From contig NZ_JADNHZ010000008.1 of the NCBI RefSeq assembly GCF_015554145.1, positions 34,426 to 98,425 of the forward strand: a stretch of 64,000 nt of DNA, read 5' to 3'. Source of the DNA: Collinsella aerofaciens. Lineage in GTDB: Bacteria; Actinomycetota; Coriobacteriia; Coriobacteriales; Coriobacteriaceae. This document shows positions 28,055 through 37,985 of this stretch, one piece after another (position 1 is the stretch's first letter; every line of letters starts with the position of its first letter). The position numbers were made by a program, and so were the translations under genes. Below the pieces are notes generated by a model. It ran no database searches and was not told the DNA's origin. It saw only the letters and a list, made by a program, of their open reading frames with translations.

Positions 28055-30859
28055 GTGAAACCTTCCGCCGTCCTTCGCTTGGCTCTATATCGCACCCTGG
28101 CCGTCGCGCTTGCCGCGCTCGCCATACTGAGCGCCGTCATGCCCGCCCCCGCCTTTGCCGCCGACTCCGACCAGCAGGTCAAGACGGTCCGCGTTGGCTG
28201 GCTCGTCAACAACAAAGGCTTCCAGGAAGGCATGCCGGGCGAGCGACTCTCGGGGTGGGGCTACGAGTACCTCCAGACCCTCTCGTATTACACAAAGGGC
28301 TGGCAATACGAATACGTTAGCGGGACCTTCTCCGAGCTTATGGACATGCTCGAAGCAGGCGAAATCGACCTCATGCCCAACATCTCGTATTCGGCAGAGC
28401 GCGAGCAGAAGCTGCTCTTTTCCTCGAACCCCGAGGGCACCGAGCGCTACTACATCTACGCCAGGCCCGACCGAGACGATCTGGCCAAGGGTGACCCCCA
28501 GGCGCTCCAAGGCCTCACCATCGGCTGCAACTCTGGCGTTATGCAAACTATCGTCGGCCAGCAGTGGCTCGCCGACGAAGGCGTCACCTGCACCTATAAA
28601 GAAATCGACACCGGCAGTGCCCTCTTTGAGGCGCTTGCAGACGGCGAGGTCGACGCCGTCATCATGAACGATACCATTTCGTCGCCCGATGCGTCACCCA
28701 TGTTCTACGTAGGCTCGAGCGACTACTATTTTGCCGTTCCCAAAAGCCGCCCCGATCTGATGAACGACATCAACGCCGCCATGACGACCATCGCCCGCGA
28801 TAACCCGCGCTATAACGAGGAAGTCAAATCGAGTTACTCGACCCAAAACAGTGGCTCGTCATCGCTCACCGGCCCCGAGACCACCTGGCTCAAAGCAAAC
28901 GGCAATACCATCACGCTCGGCTATCTTAAAAACCAACTTCCCTACTGTACGCAAAATGACGACGGCGAGATGGAAGGATCGCTCGCCTCGCTTGCAACGA
29001 CGTTGCACGACAAGTTTGGTATTACGGTCAAAACAATCGCACTCTCGAACAACAAGCAAATGATCAAAGCCCTTTCCAACGGAACCATCGATGTCGCCCT
29101 GCCATTGTTTCGCGACTACTGGCTCGCCGAGCAGACAGGGGTCATCCAGTCAAACTCGATGGGAACGGTTTCGCTGACCGCCATTCACAGTGGCAAAAAC
29201 CTGAACAGCGACCTTAAGAACATCGCTTGTACAAAGAGCACAATCGTTAACCGTTTTGAGCTCGAAAGTCTCTTCCCGAACGCAACAGTAACCGAGTACT
29301 CGAATGACGGCGAGGTGCTCAAAGCCCTCAATGAGGGGAAGGCACGTTGCATCATTGTCCCCAGCACGCGCCTGGAAACTCTCCGCGACACCTACGACAT
29401 CGAGGATTTCGAAACACAGGAACTCACCAACACGGCGCAGCTATCGTGTTTAATTTCGCGCGGCAAGCCCGAGCTGCTGGGAATCATCAATAAGGGCATC
29501 GTCAATGCAGGTGAATCGCTCTCTGCAAACAGCTATTTCCCCACATCGTACTCGGCGCAAGAATCGGACACGTTCCAGTTTTTCTATCGCAACCGCACCG
29601 CCATTGCGACTGTTATCATCTGCATCTTGCTCACCAGCATCGCCATCCTTGTCTGGTCGCTTTACCGCGCACAGGAGGAACGGCAGAAAGCTGATGCCGC
29701 CAACACCGCCAAAACCGCTTTCCTCACGCGCATGAGCCACGACATCCGCACGCCGCTCAACGGCATCCTGGGCCTTATCGAAATTGAGGAATTGAGAGAA
29801 GGCGACATGCAGGTCGCCCGCGAAAGCCGCGCCAAGGCGCGCGTTGCCGCCAATCACCTGCTGTCACTGATTAACGACATCCTCGAGATGGGCAGGATCG
29901 AGGAGTGCAAAGTGACGCTCGAGCACGAATCATTCAACCTTAAAGAGCTGTGCGACAATGCGCTCGTACTGTGCAAGCTCCGCGCATCGGACCGCGGCAT
30001 AACCATGCTCGACACCAGCGAGCCCTACGCTGTCGATCAATATATGATCGGCAGCCCCACCCATATTCGGCAGATCCTTGTCAACCTGCTCGACAACAGC
30101 ATCAAGTACAACAAGCACGGAGGCACCGTCACGTTCTCATCGACCATCAAACCGGTCGACGACGAGCATGCCGTGTTTTGCTTTAGCGTCTCGGATACCG
30201 GCATTGGTATGACGCCCGAGTTTTTGACGCACATTTACGAGCCGTTTGCCCAGGAAGGCGACGATGCGCGCAGCAAGTTCCAAGGAACCGGCATTGGCAT
30301 GTCTATCGTCAAATCGCTCATCGATATGATGGGCGGCACGATTGAGATTTCGAGTGAGGTTGGCGCGGGAAGCACGTTCAACGTCCAGATACCGCTCGAT
30401 ATCGACAAGAACCCTCAGGCAAAAGAACGTGCGTCCAAGCAGGCATACAGTTGCTCGCTTGCCGGCATGAACGTCCTTTTGGCAGAAGACAACGAGCTCA
30501 ATGCCGAAATTGCCCAGGCTCTACTCGAAAGCGAAGGCATCGTCGTAACGCGCGCCGCCGACGGCAACAAAGCAGTCGACCTATACGTTAGTCGTCCCGC
30601 CGGCAGCTTCGATGCGATCCTGATGGACATCATGATGCCAGGCATGGATGGCTACGAGGCAACCCGCGCGATTCGCCTGAGCGAAAAGGCCGATGCAGCC
30701 GACATCCCCATCATCGCGCTCACTGCCAACGCCTTCAACGAGGACGCCAAAGCGGCACACGATGCCGGTATGAACGCCCATCTGCCCAAACCGCTCGACT
30801 TTAACAAGCTCAAAAACATACTCGCCCGCATCAAGAAATACGGATCCGTTTCGCTATAG
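28055..30859 (+). CDS. hybrid sensor kinase with two periplasmic solute-binding domains (EvgS/BvgS-like)
   Basis: About 934 residues. A signal peptide ends near AFAAD. Two extracellular solute-binding family 3 domains follow (about 40-275 and 285-500), then one membrane helix (about 520-540), HisKA (SHDIRTPLNGILGL), HATPase with GTGIGMSIVKSL, and a receiver (LAEDNELNAE, phospho-acceptor in LMDIMMPGMDG, ending ANAFNEDAK...KPLD). It therefore senses an amino-acid-like ligand or surface signal. No DNA-binding regulator is adjacent. GTG 28055 is chosen because AGGA lies 6 bp before it; ATG 28022 is the alternative. Confidence 0.88.
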   Translation: MKPSAVLRLALYRTLAVALAALAILSAVMPAPAFAADSDQQVKTVRVGWLVNNKGFQEGMPGERLSGWGYEYLQTLSYYTKGWQYEYVSGTFSELMDMLEAGEIDLMPNISYSAEREQKLLFSSNPEGTERYYIYARPDRDDLAKGDPQALQGLTIGCNSGVMQTIVGQQWLADEGVTCTYKEIDTGSALFEALADGEVDAVIMNDTISSPDASPMFYVGSSDYYFAVPKSRPDLMNDINAAMTTIARDNPRYNEEVKSSYSTQNSGSSSLTGPETTWLKANGNTITLGYLKNQLPYCTQNDDGEMEGSLASLATTLHDKFGITVKTIALSNNKQMIKALSNGTIDVALPLFRDYWLAEQTGVIQSNSMGTVSLTAIHSGKNLNSDLKNIACTKSTIVNRFELESLFPNATVTEYSNDGEVLKALNEGKARCIIVPSTRLETLRDTYDIEDFETQELTNTAQLSCLISRGKPELLGIINKGIVNAGESLSANSYFPTSYSAQESDTFQFFYRNRTAIATVIICILLTSIAILVWSLYRAQEERQKADAANTAKTAFLTRMSHDIRTPLNGILGLIEIEELREGDMQVARESRAKARVAANHLLSLINDILEMGRIEECKVTLEHESFNLKELCDNALVLCKLRASDRGITMLDTSEPYAVDQYMIGSPTHIRQILVNLLDNSIKYNKHGGTVTFSSTIKPVDDEHAVFCFSVSDTGIGMTPEFLTHIYEPFAQEGDDARSKFQGTGIGMSIVKSLIDMMGGTIEISSEVGAGSTFNVQIPLDIDKNPQAKERASKQAYSCSLAGMNVLLAEDNELNAEIAQALLESEGIVVTRAADGNKAVDLYVSRPAGSFDAILMDIMMPGMDGYEATRAIRLSEKADAADIPIIALTANAFNEDAKAAHDAGMNAHLPKPLDFNKLKNILARIKKYGSVSL

Positions 30860-30901
30860 TTTGTGCTCAACCACCATGCACAGCCAGAAAGGAAGCCAAC
30901 G

Positions 30902-31381
30902 ATGTTTAGGCCCTTACGTCGAAAGAAACGCGCCATCACTGACGAGGAAGCGCGCGAGTTGCTCGCCACCTGTAAGCGCGGCGTCTTTGCCGTCAACGGC
31001 GATGATGGCTACCCCTATGCCATTCCCGTCAACTACTTCTTTGACGCCGAGCACGACAAGATTTATTTCCATGGCGCCAAGGCCGGCCACAAGGTCGATT
31101 CGCTCAGGCGTGACGATAAAGTCTGCTTTACCGTTTACGGCAACGAGTGGTACAAGGACGGCGACTGGGCTCCTTACGTCATGAGCACCGTGGTCTTTGG
31201 CCGTTGCCGCCTGGTAGATGAAGCGCCTGCGTTTATCGAGGACAAAGTCCGCCAGCTCGCGCTTAAGTACTACCCTTCCGCCGAAGAAGTCGAGGAAGAA
31301 ATCGCCAAAGACATCAAGGGCGTCCAACTCTACGAGATTTCAATTGAGCATCTCTGCGGTAAGCAGATTCACGAAAAGTAA
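30902..31381 (+). CDS. pyridoxamine 5'-phosphate oxidase-like flavin protein (NimA-like)
   Basis: A 159-residue split-barrel FMN-binding protein. Its opening RAITDEEARELLATCKRGVFAVNGDDGYPYAIPVNYFF is the NimA/COG3467 pattern, with IYFHGAKAGHKVDSLRRDDKVCFTV as the flavin-binding strand. Relatives reduce nitroimidazoles, but most are uncharacterised. ATG 30902 follows AAAGGAAG. It sits between two kinase systems and ends in a strong shared hairpin. Confidence 0.88.
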   Translation: MFRPLRRKKRAITDEEARELLATCKRGVFAVNGDDGYPYAIPVNYFFDAEHDKIYFHGAKAGHKVDSLRRDDKVCFTVYGNEWYKDGDWAPYVMSTVVFGRCRLVDEAPAFIEDKVRQLALKYYPSAEEVEEEIAKDIKGVQLYEISIEHLCGKQIHEK

Positions 31382-31408
31382 GCCCCTCAGCAAGCCTCAT
31401 CAATAGCA

Positions 31409-31448
31409 ATATGGCCCGGTTCCAACCCACCTTGGAACCGGGCCATAT
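31409..31448. terminator. 17-bp perfect hairpin between convergent genes
   Basis: ATATGGCCCGGTTCCAA (31409-31425) and its exact complement (31432-31448) flank CCCACC. There is little T-run, but the two genes converge and the right arm abuts the kinase stop. Confidence 0.75.
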
Positions 31449-31450
31449 GC

Positions 31451-33643
31451 TTATGAAGCGTCGGCGGCTATGTGCGCAAGCGCCTCAACGAGCTCCTGCG
31501 AACTCACTGGTTTACTCAGGTGCGCGTTCATGCCCGCCTCACGCGAAAGCCTGCGATCGTCGGCAAAGGCGTTGGCGCTCACGGCGATAATCGGCGTGGT
31601 CGCGGCATCCTCGCGATCGAGCGCTCGAATCCGACGCGTGGCCTCAAGGCCATCGATACCGGGCATCATGATATCCATCAACACCACGTCGTACTCGTGC
31701 GGCGCGCTCGCGGCAAACATCTCGACGGCAGACTCACCATCCTTAGCATGCGTCACGACGGCACCGGCGCGGGCGAGCGTAAACTGTGCGATCTCGGCAT
31801 TCAGGTCGTTATCCTCTACGAGCAAAACGCGCAAGCCCTGGAGCGCATCGCCGTCGCCCGCATTCACGCGCACTGCCTGAGGAATCTCGGAGCACTTGCA
31901 CTTCTCAAACGGCAGACGTATGGTAAACGTCGTCCCCTGCCCCAAGATGCTCGAAAAGCTCATGGTTCCGCCCATAAGCTCGACCAACTGTTTGGCAATA
32001 GGCGCACCCAGGCCAGTTCCCGATGAAGCGCCTTCCACCTGCTGCTCCTCGCGACAAAACGGCTCGTAGAGGTGCTGTTGAAACTCCTCACTCATGCCAA
32101 TACCGTTATCGGCAATCGTGTATTCATAGACAGGAACGCCATCCGCTGGCTCCACCTCGCGGCACGCCAGGCGAACATAGCCGCCCCGGCGATTGTACTT
32201 GACGGCATTGCCGGCAATATTGAGCAACAAGCGTTTGAGGTGCGTCACGCTCACCCGCGCATAGGGATGATTAAGCGTCTGCTGATCGCAGATAATTGTC
32301 ACCAGGCGCTCCTCGGCCTGGCGCTCCAGAATATCGCGCACCTCGTGGTTGAGGGTCACCAAATTTGTGGGAACAAGCTCCAGGTCGACCTGCCCGCTCT
32401 CCAGGCGACTCATATCCAGGGCCTCATTCGCAAGGTCGAGCAGCAGTCCCGATGCCGTCCAGATCTTTGAGCGGCACTCGGTCTGCTTTTGCAGATCGTC
32501 CGCATTGGCATCGCCGACCTCAACCATGCCGCGAATGCCGTTGATGGGCGTGCGCAGATCGTGGCTCATGCGACGCAGGAACTCCGTCTTTGCCGAGTTG
32601 GCAGACGAGGCCTCACGCGCCGCCTTTGCCAGCTTGTCGCCATAGTCGCGCTCCTGCTGCAGCAAGTCCGCCAAACGTCGACGATCAGCGCGGCGACGCA
32701 CCATCACAACAGTGGCTACAACACCGCTGTAGAGCACCAGCACGCCGGCAGCGACAGCCGCGACGACCTCAAAGTAGCGCTGCGCCGAGGCATAGGTGTA
32801 CACGTAGAATTTTTGCGCTTTGCCGTATGTGCCCAAATACCACTCGCCGTTGACGTTGACCAGTCGGACTTTGCCGGGCAGGCATCGATCCTTAATTTCG
32901 TCAACAATGATGGCGTCCGTCGCGGGCAGGTCGAACACGCCCAATACGGTAGGTTCGACGGCATTGGTCGCAACGACCTTGCCATCGTTTTCGATCACGA
33001 TATTGCCGCTATCGATGGTTTCATAGCCATCAAGCAGGCTCTGCAGTTTGAGTGTATTGCTTGCAACTGCCTTCGCGCTCTGATGCCTTACCGAGATAAC
33101 GATACCCTCGCCATCCTGCCGGGTTACACAGCCAATGTCTGCGACCGAATCATCCGCAAGCGTGATGCGGGCGGTATAGGACTTAAGCGGATGGGTTGCC
33201 ACCTCCAGCACGGGTGCCTCTTTGAGATACGTAGCAAGCGACTCGTAGTCCACGCCATCCGTCGAGGACTCGGACACCAAATTGCCCGATGCGTCCGTCA
33301 CGATCAGTGCGCTCACGTTGAACTGGTCAGCATATTGCTCCAGCGCGGCATTATCCACCGAGCCGTCGCGCTTTATATCGCGCGCTACCTCTCCGGCAAT
33401 CTCCATCACGCGAATCAGGTTTTTGGTCACATAGGCGCTGTTAAACGCATCGTAGGAAAGGCTCTGCGTCGCCACGTAGTCGACAACGTCGGCAAAGCGC
33501 TGCTCGGCCTGGGCCGTGGTGTAGCCGTAGCTCATCATGCCGGCGACAACCGAGAGCGCTATACCCACCAGGGCGGCAAGGAGCCATACCCAGGTCGAAT
33601 GATTGCCCTGCTCCTGAGCGGTGTAGTCGGGCGCATCGATCAC
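31451..33643 (-). CDS. membrane hybrid histidine kinase with receiver domain
   Basis: A 730-residue kinase. One N-terminal helix (about 17-40) and a second near 285-310 flank an extracellular sensor of about 240 residues. HisKA follows (SHDLRTPINGIRGMVEV), then HATPase (GTGLGAPIAKQL) and a C-terminal receiver (LVEDNDLNAE, LMDIMMPGIDG). Its start overlaps the stop of the upstream solute-binding lipoprotein by 4 bp, so the lipoprotein is its likely ligand-sensing partner. This is the split counterpart of the fused kinase at 28055-30859. Confidence 0.9.
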   Translation of the reverse strand: MIDAPDYTAQEQGNHSTWVWLLAALVGIALSVVAGMMSYGYTTAQAEQRFADVVDYVATQSLSYDAFNSAYVTKNLIRVMEIAGEVARDIKRDGSVDNAALEQYADQFNVSALIVTDASGNLVSESSTDGVDYESLATYLKEAPVLEVATHPLKSYTARITLADDSVADIGCVTRQDGEGIVISVRHQSAKAVASNTLKLQSLLDGYETIDSGNIVIENDGKVVATNAVEPTVLGVFDLPATDAIIVDEIKDRCLPGKVRLVNVNGEWYLGTYGKAQKFYVYTYASAQRYFEVVAAVAAGVLVLYSGVVATVVMVRRRADRRRLADLLQQERDYGDKLAKAAREASSANSAKTEFLRRMSHDLRTPINGIRGMVEVGDANADDLQKQTECRSKIWTASGLLLDLANEALDMSRLESGQVDLELVPTNLVTLNHEVRDILERQAEERLVTIICDQQTLNHPYARVSVTHLKRLLLNIAGNAVKYNRRGGYVRLACREVEPADGVPVYEYTIADNGIGMSEEFQQHLYEPFCREEQQVEGASSGTGLGAPIAKQLVELMGGTMSFSSILGQGTTFTIRLPFEKCKCSEIPQAVRVNAGDGDALQGLRVLLVEDNDLNAEIAQFTLARAGAVVTHAKDGESAVEMFAASAPHEYDVVLMDIMMPGIDGLEATRRIRALDREDAATTPIIAVSANAFADDRRLSREAGMNAHLSKPVSSQELVEALAHIAADAS

Positions 33644-34509
33644 GACAGGCCCTCCATATTCAAAAATGGTGAGGGGTCATCAAAGTACTTTGACACCAGG
33701 CGTTCCATGGTGCCATCGGCAAGCATTTCTTGGTAGGCATGGGTGAGTTTAACGTCGATACCGCGCGTGTCGTTGATATCGAAAGCGGTGCCCAAACCAA
33801 CCTCCAGCAGCGGCTCGTTCAGAATGCGATACGTCACGCCATAGTCTTTTTCATAGGTGAGCAGCGAGGACTCATGTGCGGCGATAGCGTCGACCAGGCC
33901 CTCGACGAGCGCCGGGTTCAGGTATGAGCGGTCCGAGAAGCTGTAAAGCTCCTTGATTTGCGGAACCTTTTCATTGGTACGGTTGAGTAAAATGCCCTCG
34001 GGCTTGGTGGTGGACTGCACCCCCACGACCCTGCCCTCAAGATCGGCGAGCGTGTAGATGTCGCTTTCGGGATTGACCGCGACCACCTGGCGGCTCGCAA
34101 GGTACGGACCGGCCCAGCGATACTCGCTTTCGCGACCCGTCATACTAAAGCTACCCATGACACAATCGAGCTCGCCGCTCGCCAGCAGCTCTTTCTTCTT
34201 TTCCCAGTCAATCAGCTGGTATTTTGGCTTGTAACCAACGCGGGCCAACGCCTCGGTCAATATCTCGACATCCAGGCCAACGATATCGCCGTACTCGTCG
34301 GTATACACAAACGGTGGGTAGAGGTCGCTGCCGACGTTGAGCGTCTTAAGGTCGTCGTCTTTGACCTGAGAGGCATCCAGGCCTTTTGATGCAGACGTCG
34401 AGGCTTCGTCATTCGACCCAGAACAGCCAGCTATCGCTACGACAAAAGCACTCGCCACTGCAAGCGCAACAAACAACGAAACGGCAACCGAGCGACGGGG
34501 TCTTTTCAT
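33640..34509 (-). CDS. solute-binding family 3 lipoprotein, partner of the kinase
   Basis: A 289-residue extracellular amino-acid-type binding protein. A lipoprotein signal ends VVAIAGC, with the Cys for lipidation. LNVGSDLYPPFVYTDEYGDIVGLDVEI is the classic family 3 opening, with GSFSMTGRESEYRWAGPYLAS in the middle. No ABC permease is nearby; it overlaps the kinase gene by 4 bp, which points to sensing rather than import. ATG 34509 follows CTGGAG. Confidence 0.9.
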   Translation of the reverse strand: MKRPRRSVAVSLFVALAVASAFVVAIAGCSGSNDEASTSASKGLDASQVKDDDLKTLNVGSDLYPPFVYTDEYGDIVGLDVEILTEALARVGYKPKYQLIDWEKKKELLASGELDCVMGSFSMTGRESEYRWAGPYLASRQVVAVNPESDIYTLADLEGRVVGVQSTTKPEGILLNRTNEKVPQIKELYSFSDRSYLNPALVEGLVDAIAAHESSLLTYEKDYGVTYRILNEPLLEVGLGTAFDINDTRGIDVKLTHAYQEMLADGTMERLVSKYFDDPSPFLNMEGLS

Positions 34510-34604
34510 CGAGCTCCAGACGATCCTGTTTACAGACTGAAATGCTAGAAATAATAGCAAATGGAACCACTCGAGCGCCCAATGGTTACAGATGCCTTAC
34601 CATA

Positions 34605-34638
34605 CGGGGCCTTCCAGCCGACGCGGCAGAAGGCCCCG
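34605..34638. terminator. hairpin downstream of the aminotransferase-fold gene
   Basis: CGGGGCCTTC (34605-34614) pairs with GAAGGCCCCG (34629-34638). It lies 15 bp after the PatB-like stop on the complement; there is no strong T-run. Confidence 0.6.
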
Positions 34639-34652
34639 CATGCAGAGCACAC

Positions 34653-35867
34653 TTACCGTGCATTAAAAACGTAACGGTCCAGGCGGTCGCACGCTTCCCT
34701 CACGCGCGAAAGCGGCAGCGCCAGATTCACGCGAATGTGGCAGGGTCCATGGAACGGGCGGCCGTCCTGATACCCCACGCCCACGCGTGCCCCCTCGTCG
34801 AGCAGCCACTGAATATCGCGGCCATGCTCGTGGCACCACTCGGTGCAGTCCAGAAACACCATATAGGTGCCCTGCGGACGCGAATAGGACACGCCCGCAA
34901 AATGCTCGTCAACGTAATCGCAGAAGTACTCGATATTGCCGGCAAGCACCTGGTTGAGCTCGTTCACCCACTCGTAGCCTTGCGGCTGGTAGGCACCGAT
35001 AAGTGCATGCATGGAGAGAACATTCATCTCGTTGTAGTGAGTCTTGTTGGACACGGCGCACACGCGGTCGCGCAACGTCTCGTTATAGATGATGTGGTAG
35101 CTGCCGACCAGGCCCGCCAGGTTGAACGTCTTGCTCGGCGCATAGAGGGCAACCGTGCGCATGCGGGCATCCTCGCTCACCGACTGCGTCGGGATATGCT
35201 TGTGACCAGGCAGGATGATATCGGACCAAATCTCATCCGAGATCACCACGCAATCGTGCTGGCGATAGATGTCCATGGCGCGCTCGATCTCGTCGCGCTC
35301 CCATACGCGGCCGCAGGGATTGTGCGGCGAGCAGAACACCGCGGCATGAATGTGGTTTTGGGCGAGCTTTTGCTCCATGTCCTCAAAGTCCATACGCCAC
35401 ACGCCTTGGTCGTCGAGCCTAAGCGGGCTGTGGACAATGCGATAGCCCGCAGCCTCGATGGACTTGGTAAAGCCGATGTAGGTGGGACTGTGGACCAGCA
35501 CCGTATCGCCCGGCTGGACATATGCGCGCAACGTCGACACGACACCGCCCAGCACGCCGTTTTCGTAGCCGATATGCTCCGGCGCCAAGCCCTCAACGCC
35601 GTTGCGACGGCTCTGCCATTCGATGATGCGGTCGAAGTACTCGGGACGCGGATTGAAATAGCCAAACATGGGGTGCTGGGCGCGCTGAATGATGTACTCC
35701 TGGACCGTGGGCACCGTGGCAAAGTTCATGTCCGCCACCCACATGGGGATGCGGTCGAAGCCCTCGTCGGGTGCGTTCGGGGCCATACCGGGGATCTCAC
35801 CCCAAGAGTCAACAGCGATGGCGTCCGTACCGTGGCGGTCGATAAGCGAAGTAAAGTCGTATTTCAT
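34653..35867 (-). CDS. PatB/MalY-like PLP-dependent C-S lyase
   Basis: A 404-residue fold-type I PLP enzyme of the MalY/PatB group (cystathionine beta-lyase). RIPMWVADMNFATVPTVQE is the family N-terminus, HNPCGRVW the substrate loop, ISDEIWSDI supplies the PLP-Asp, and APSKTFNLAGL contains the Schiff-base Lys. HIRVNLALPLSRV supplies the carboxylate-binding Arg. It would cleave cystathionine or cysteine to a thiol, pyruvate and ammonia, a source of H2S. Confidence 0.92.
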   Translation of the reverse strand: MKYDFTSLIDRHGTDAIAVDSWGEIPGMAPNAPDEGFDRIPMWVADMNFATVPTVQEYIIQRAQHPMFGYFNPRPEYFDRIIEWQSRRNGVEGLAPEHIGYENGVLGGVVSTLRAYVQPGDTVLVHSPTYIGFTKSIEAAGYRIVHSPLRLDDQGVWRMDFEDMEQKLAQNHIHAAVFCSPHNPCGRVWERDEIERAMDIYRQHDCVVISDEIWSDIILPGHKHIPTQSVSEDARMRTVALYAPSKTFNLAGLVGSYHIIYNETLRDRVCAVSNKTHYNEMNVLSMHALIGAYQPQGYEWVNELNQVLAGNIEYFCDYVDEHFAGVSYSRPQGTYMVFLDCTEWCHEHGRDIQWLLDEGARVGVGYQDGRPFHGPCHIRVNLALPLSRVREACDRLDRYVFNAR

Positions 35868-35979
35868 GCTGAGCTCCCGTGCAAAGCGGATTGTTTCGGT
35901 AGGCGTTATTGTCCACCAGCGTAGACGGTTTTTGCACGGGTTTTGGTCTTAAAGTTGGCGGGGTCGGACGAATCGCCGG

Positions 35980-36726
35980 TTAGTCCTGCGCCTCTTTGAC
36001 GGCGACCACCGTTAGCCTGGTTCCGTCAACGGTAAAAGACACGTCGAGTCCGGCGTATGCCAAGTGATAAACGCGGTTTGGCTCGTGCTTGCTGCCTGCG
36101 CGGCGCGGATCTTGGCGAAGGACCTCGACCAGGCCGGGGAGCTTTGCGGGCGCGACCATGTCCTGCAGCGTTTGCGGGAGCTCGACATCGAGCTCTTGCC
36201 ACGGCGCATCCTCAATCCAGCCACCAGTCGCATCCGGGTGACAGTCTGCAAACGGAATGTAGGGCTTGATGTCGTAGATGGGCGTGCCGTCGCGCAGATC
36301 GGCCCCCAGCACATGGATGATGGGACCATCGTCGGTGAGCTCAACACGGCTGAGCTTGACGCAGGTAAGACCGATGGGATTAGGGCGAAACGGACTGCGT
36401 GTGGCAAACACGCCCACGCGTTCGGCTCCACCCAGACGCGGCGGGCGCACGGTTTTCGACCATTTTGCGTTGGTGCCGGACCTGTCCCGCGTCTTGGCAT
36501 CGGCGGCAATATCCTTGGCCGTGCCGCCGGGCGTGCCGTTTTCAAAACGCCACAGCAGCCATAAGTGAGAAAAGGAGTCCAGACCCTCAACCGCTGCGTT
36601 GGAGGCAAATTCCGGCTCAAAAACGATACGTCCCTGCAGATGGGGCGCCAAAAAGCTGTTGCGTGGGATGCCGAACTTCTGCGGCAGATCGGTGTGTATG
36701 TGTGCAATAGGTTCCATGTCGGTCAT
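35980..36726 (-). CDS. trmO: tRNA (N6-threonylcarbamoyladenosine-37-N6)-methyltransferase TrmO
   Basis: A 248-residue TsaA/YaeB-domain protein. It begins MEPIAHIHTDLPQKFGIPRNS after a two-residue extension. Diagnostic segments are FATRSPFRPNPIGLT, VLGADLRDGTPIYDIKPYIPFAD, and a C-terminal half with QDPRRAG, all TrmO features. It uses SAM to methylate t6A37 in tRNA-Thr. No clear Shine-Dalgarno was found for either ATG (36726 or 36717). The much longer in-frame ORF to 37281 is not real. Confidence 0.9.
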   Translation of the reverse strand: MTDMEPIAHIHTDLPQKFGIPRNSFLAPHLQGRIVFEPEFASNAAVEGLDSFSHLWLLWRFENGTPGGTAKDIAADAKTRDRSGTNAKWSKTVRPPRLGGAERVGVFATRSPFRPNPIGLTCVKLSRVELTDDGPIIHVLGADLRDGTPIYDIKPYIPFADCHPDATGGWIEDAPWQELDVELPQTLQDMVAPAKLPGLVEVLRQDPRRAGSKHEPNRVYHLAYAGLDVSFTVDGTRLTVVAVKEAQD

Positions 36727-36858
36727 TGTACGGCATGGAGGTGTGGGGCATTGCGCGCAATTCTTCGCCGCGGTCCCCCGTCGTGCAACCAACGGTTGCT
36801 TGGAAGGGCACCTGCTGCCGCGTATGCTTAAGCCATCAACCAGCAGAAAGGAGCCGTT

Positions 36859-37686
36859 ATGGCCTTTGCAGAAAAGCTCATTGCTGTCCGTCGCGCCCAT
36901 CACCTTACCCAAGAGCAGCTTGCCGCCAAGCTCTTCGTCACACGCCAAGCCGTCAGCCGTTGGGAGCGCGACGAGGTCACACCGGGCATCGACATGATGA
37001 AGCTCATCGCCGCCGTAACCGGGGAGCCGCTGTCTCACCTGCTCGAAATGCCCGAGCACTATTGCCAGAGCTGCGGCATGATACTCACGCCCGACGACTG
37101 CGGCACCGACGCCACGGGCGCCACGACCGACCATTACTGCAAGTGGTGCTACGACCACGGCAAGTACACCTACGACACCACCATGGAGGCAATGATCGAG
37201 GATTGTGCCCCGCGGCTGGCACAAAACACCGGCATGTCGCTCGACGAAGCCGTCTCGCTCATGGGCGCCGTCCTGCCACAACTGGAGCGCTGGCGCACCG
37301 TGCAGGAAAACGAGGAGCGCTACGGCGCCGAAGCACGGGCGCGCTATGGCGATGAGGCTATCGATGCAGCAAACGAAACGTTACTGGACATGGATCCTCA
37401 GACATGGAACGACATGAAAGAACTCGAGCGCGCTATTCTGGGTCAGCTCTCGATTGCCATGGGCGACGGCGATCCAAAGAGCAGCGAGGCCCAAAAACTT
37501 GTTGCGATGCATCGTCGTTGGATTGGCCTCAACTGGGGAAGCGAACCCCAAGACGAGGCATACCTGGGGCTCGCTCACGGCTATCTTGCCGACCAGCGCT
37601 TTGTCGACTACTACGACAAGCCCTGCGGCGCCGGGGCCACAGCGTTTCTGGTCCAGGCCATCGAGTCATCGCTGGCTTGCGCATAG
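36859..37686 (+). CDS. XRE-family regulator with zinc ribbon and TipAS-like domain
   Basis: A 275-residue three-part protein. Residues 1-62 form an XRE helix-turn-helix (LTQEQLAAKLFVTRQAVSRWERDE). Residues about 70-100 hold CQSCGM...CKWCYDHG, a ribbon-type zinc site. The C-terminal half (from DAANETLLDMDPQTWNDM) resembles the TipAS antibiotic-binding fold. This suggests a drug- or metabolite-sensing regulator. AGAAAGGAG lies before the ATG; it is divergent from trmO. Confidence 0.85.
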   Translation: MAFAEKLIAVRRAHHLTQEQLAAKLFVTRQAVSRWERDEVTPGIDMMKLIAAVTGEPLSHLLEMPEHYCQSCGMILTPDDCGTDATGATTDHYCKWCYDHGKYTYDTTMEAMIEDCAPRLAQNTGMSLDEAVSLMGAVLPQLERWRTVQENEERYGAEARARYGDEAIDAANETLLDMDPQTWNDMKELERAILGQLSIAMGDGDPKSSEAQKLVAMHRRWIGLNWGSEPQDEAYLGLAHGYLADQRFVDYYDKPCGAGATAFLVQAIESSLACA

Positions 37687-37738
37687 ACCGCGGCGGCTTT
37701 GGGTATCTCAATCGAAACCTCAACCGATTGGAGACACC

Positions 37739-37984
37739 ATGGCTACTGATCATGAGCTCGTGTTGTACGTTATGACCGGCTGCCCGTATTGCATAAAGGT
37801 CAAGCGCTTTTTGGCCGATAACGGCGTGACCATTCCCGAACGCAATATCTCGACCGACCCCGATGCCGAGCAGACGCTCATCGCCGTCGGCGGCAAACGC
37901 CAGGTTCCCTGCCTATTCATCGACGGCGCACCACTCTACGAATCGAGCGACATCATCGCCTGGGCACAGAACAACCTGCTCTAG
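37739..37984 (+). CDS. glutaredoxin-like protein
   Basis: An 81-residue glutaredoxin-fold protein with CPYC active site (YVMTGCPYCIKVKRFL), the cis-Pro segment RQVPCLFIDG, and the C-terminal SSDIIAWAQ. It reduces disulfides or binds a thiol cofactor. Cys-rich in the cis-Pro segment. GGAG lies before ATG 37739. Confidence 0.88.
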   Translation: MATDHELVLYVMTGCPYCIKVKRFLADNGVTIPERNISTDPDAEQTLIAVGGKRQVPCLFIDGAPLYESSDIIAWAQNNLL

Positions 37985-37985
37985 C

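Noticed and set aside
36727..37281. N-terminal extension of trmO to 37281
   Set aside because: It overlaps the divergent XRE-family gene and adds low-complexity sequence before the known family start.
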